From Pseudomonas rhodesiae (GTDB lineage Bacteria; Pseudomonadota; Gammaproteobacteria; Pseudomonadales; Pseudomonadaceae), in the NCBI RefSeq assembly GCF_007858255.1, contig NZ_VFEU01000011.1, positions 1 to 64,000 on the forward strand: a stretch of DNA of 64,000 nucleotides. Direction: 5' to 3'. A program made the position numbers and the translations under genes. How positions within the stretch are numbered: the first letter of the stretch is position 1; each line of letters begins with the position of its first letter. The notes under the pieces are model-generated. The model ran no database searches, had not been told where the DNA came from, and worked only from the letters and a program-made list of their open reading frames with translations. Positions 63,001 to 64,000 of the stretch are shown piece after piece.

Positions 63001-63317
63001 ATGGCTTGCTCGAACGGCTCGCCGGCCAAGACGGCGTGGAAGGCGCGCACCACCCGGGAGCGATCGGCGGGATCCAGCAGCTCCAGGTATTCCAGGTCCT
63101 TGGGCAGTGGCTGGCGCGGGTCGAAGCCGAACAGCGCCTGGGTGCCCCGTGACCAACTGATGCGCCCGCTGTCGATTTCCCAGCACCATGCGCCCAGGCG
63201 CGCGGCATTGAGCGCCGCCAGCAACTGCGGGGCGCTCTCCCAGCTTTGCTCCGCCTCACGCGGGTCGAGGGCGTAGATGCGGGGCAGCGGTGGCATGGAA
63301 TCGACGGGGGTGCGCAT
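60039..63317 (-). CDS. Five-PAS GGDEF/EAL bifunctional c-di-GMP protein
   Basis: This ~1092-residue protein has five PAS domains in a row (starting near LLAALNAARLGAWCWEI, EKRFATLFHLCPNM, SQERLDLALDSAQLGTW, EEKFASLFQASPDPI and EEKFAKAFHSSPDAI), then GGDEF (motif at 740-744, with an intact RxxD inhibitory site RMED five residues before) and EAL (873-875) with DDFGTGYSSL, KIDQSFV and EGVET. Both diguanylate cyclase and phosphodiesterase active sites look intact. No membrane segment is seen, so it is a cytosolic sensor of c-di-GMP-linked signals. The start is not certain: ATG 63317, GTG 63338 and ATG 63296 are in frame. Confidence 0.88.
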   Translation of the reverse strand: MRTPVDSMPPLPRIYALDPREAEQSWESAPQLLAALNAARLGAWCWEIDSGRISWSRGTQALFGFDPRQPLPKDLEYLELLDPADRSRVVRAFHAVLAGEPFEQAMHHRIQWPDGSFHWLEINGSVVPDSTGRGRMIGVIREITEQREREHALSHSEKRFATLFHLCPNMVLLTRQADGLISEANQYFEMLFGWPLADAIGRTTLDLGLWRHPEQRAQLVKATQRKGEPITMEVQFCASNGQIHDGTLSAQKVELDGEAYLISTFLDTTERKMAEDALKDSQERLDLALDSAQLGTWDWHIPSGMLYGSARAAQLHGLPPEPFHESFDAFFEGMPDEERENMRHAYRTLREGPAGNYQLTYRVPMEDGSSRYLESRARLYRDAQGAPLRMAGTLLDITDQVEREQRLSASEEKFASLFQASPDPICVTGLDSGAFIEINPAFTQTFGWSVAEVIGRSADEIGLWNDSSQRLERIERVIREQALNNVAVVAHHKDGRSLTCVISSRLIKVGEQPCIVTTLRDITQQQRSEAALKASEEKFAKAFHSSPDAISITERDTGRYVEVNDGFCRLTGYRAEEAIGLTLYQIGIWADDKQRSALLAELQIKGRIHHLEMLWHNKRGELLAVEVSVEPITLNETPCLLLTARDVSLLKNAQAQIRHLAYHDPLTNLPNRALLMDRLSQQIALLKRHNLRGALLFLDLDHFKHINDSLGHPVGDTVLKIVTARLEASVRMEDTVARLGGDEFVVLLSGLEGSRNEVSHQVQNLANTLRELLSEPMFLDGHRLQVTPSIGVALIPDHGSTPADLLKRADIALYRAKDSGRNTTQMFHNSMQKTASERLRMETDLRLALSRGEFSVHYQPQVDARGNRIVGAEALVRWQHPQLGAQSPAEFIKVLEDSGLILEVGTWILDEACAAFGQLLQEGKIDPLDFSLCVNISPRQFRQSDFVERVERSLQQHSLPCSLLKLEITEGIVIQNLDDTISKMRRLKKLGVSFAMDDFGTGYSSLTYLKRLPVDALKIDQSFVRDATHDPNDAEIIRAIVAMARSLNLEVIAEGVETPEQLAFLQKLGCHLYQGYLHSRPLPIEGFRRLLV

Positions 63318-63387
63318 TATCAAAGGGCCTTGGCTCACTCAATGGGCAAACAACGCGGTCCTGCTCAATAAACCGGGACGCAGTAGG

Positions 63388-64000
63388 TCATGCCGATATC
63401 CCCGGGAGATCGACCTGTGCATCCAGCAAGCTCATAAAGGCCCGCGCAGCGTTCGACAGCGTCCTTTCGGTGTGCACGATATAGCCTAGCTGGCGACTGA
63501 GCTGTATGCCTGGCAAAGCAACACTGGCCACCTGATCGTCCAGCATGGTGCGCGGCAGCACGCTCCAGGCCAGGCCGATGGACACCATCATTTTGATGGT
63601 TTCCAGGTAATTGGTGCTCATCGCAATATTCGGCGTGAGCCCCTGAGCCTCGAACAAACGGCTGACAATATGGTGGGTAAAGGTGTTACCGCCAGGGAAT
63701 ACGGCTGGGTGGCCGGCAATGTCGGCCAGACTCACAGGGCTATCGCCGGCCAGGCTGTGTTCCGGCGCTACCACGAAATCCAGCGGGTCGTCCCAAACGG
63801 GGGTGGCGCGCACTAGATGATGAGGGTCGGGCGCCAGGGTGATCACCGCTACTTCGGCACGGCCATGGAGGATTTCTTCGTAGGCCACTTCCGAATCCAG
63901 AAACTGAATATCCAAGGCCACGTTAGGGTACTGCCGGGTAAATGTGCGCAGTACCGGCGGCAGGCGATGCAGGCCGATATGGTGGCTGGTGGCAAGGGTC
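63388..64000 (-). CDS. LysR-family regulator, N-terminus outside window
   Basis: This is the C-terminal substrate-binding half of a LysR regulator. The frame stays open to the window edge, so the start and the DNA-binding domain lie beyond 64000. The visible part has the inducer-domain segments VALDIQFLDSEVAYEEILHG, WDDPLDFVVAPEHSLAG and FEAQGLTPNIAMSTNYLE. A ligand cannot be named. In Pseudomonas such genes often precede leuCD, which would lie outside the window. Confidence 0.85.
   Translation of the reverse strand, partial: TLATSHHIGLHRLPPVLRTFTRQYPNVALDIQFLDSEVAYEEILHGRAEVAVITLAPDPHHLVRATPVWDDPLDFVVAPEHSLAGDSPVSLADIAGHPAVFPGGNTFTHHIVSRLFEAQGLTPNIAMSTNYLETIKMMVSIGLAWSVLPRTMLDDQVASVALPGIQLSRQLGYIVHTERTLSNAARAFMSLLDAQVDLPGISA

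Overview
The window reads as chromosome of a fluorescens-group Pseudomonas. The evidence is high-GC coding sequence with typical Pseudomonas gene families, REP sequences of the GTGGGAGGGGGCTTGCCCCC type arranged as inverted pairs, a DUF6124-like small gene, a FliA-type promoter before a chemoreceptor, and a perfect match to an HrpL (type III secretion) promoter. The assignment is by family recognition, since no database search was possible.

Layout. 1-4000: glucarate catabolism (gudD, gudP and a divergent FadR-type regulator). 4-13.5 kb: trmK, a chemoreceptor, a secreted beta-propeller lactonase-like protein, an OPT transporter, a hotdog protein divergent from a TetR regulator with two operator-like palindromes, a GST and a cupin. 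13.6-19.2 kb: a secreted subtilase with a substituted catalytic Asp, two MFS transporters and a YeeE/YedE pair whose second gene runs antisense into its neighbour. 19.2-26.5 kb: SDR, VOC, two AraC regulators, an M48 protease operon and a small P-loop NTPase.

26.6-31.2 kb is the main accessory region. Two identical 186-bp elements with terminal inverted repeats flank an AT-richer segment. It carries an Ltp-like secreted protein, a decayed lipoprotein gene and an 868-residue RloC-like ATPase with a zinc-hook CxxC and a HEPN-like C-terminus. It looks like a small anti-phage islet, although no transposase is visible.

31.4-42.4 kb holds small hypothetical genes, a hairpin-rich non-coding stretch, chrA, a TspO/hydrolase pair, a rearranged repeat region (two ~390-bp repeats around a GNAT/ABC mosaic fragment), a GNAT gene and a three-gene ABC importer behind a cobalamin riboswitch. 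42.5-49.3 kb holds a nuclease, a receiver/KaiC-like pair, an aldehyde dehydrogenase divergent from a LysR regulator, and an aromatic aminotransferase. 49.7-57.1 kb is core genome: uvrB, gltX, a duplicated tRNA-Ala/tRNA-Glu array, a TetR/hydrolase/thioesterase cluster and dusC.

57.2-60.0 kb is a second accessory locus. An AT-rich leader with an exact hrp box precedes two genes that look like type III secreted proteins, one with ten 12-residue repeats and one with a Cys/His domain. No secretion apparatus genes are in the window. The right edge holds a five-PAS GGDEF/EAL protein and a LysR regulator cut by the window end.
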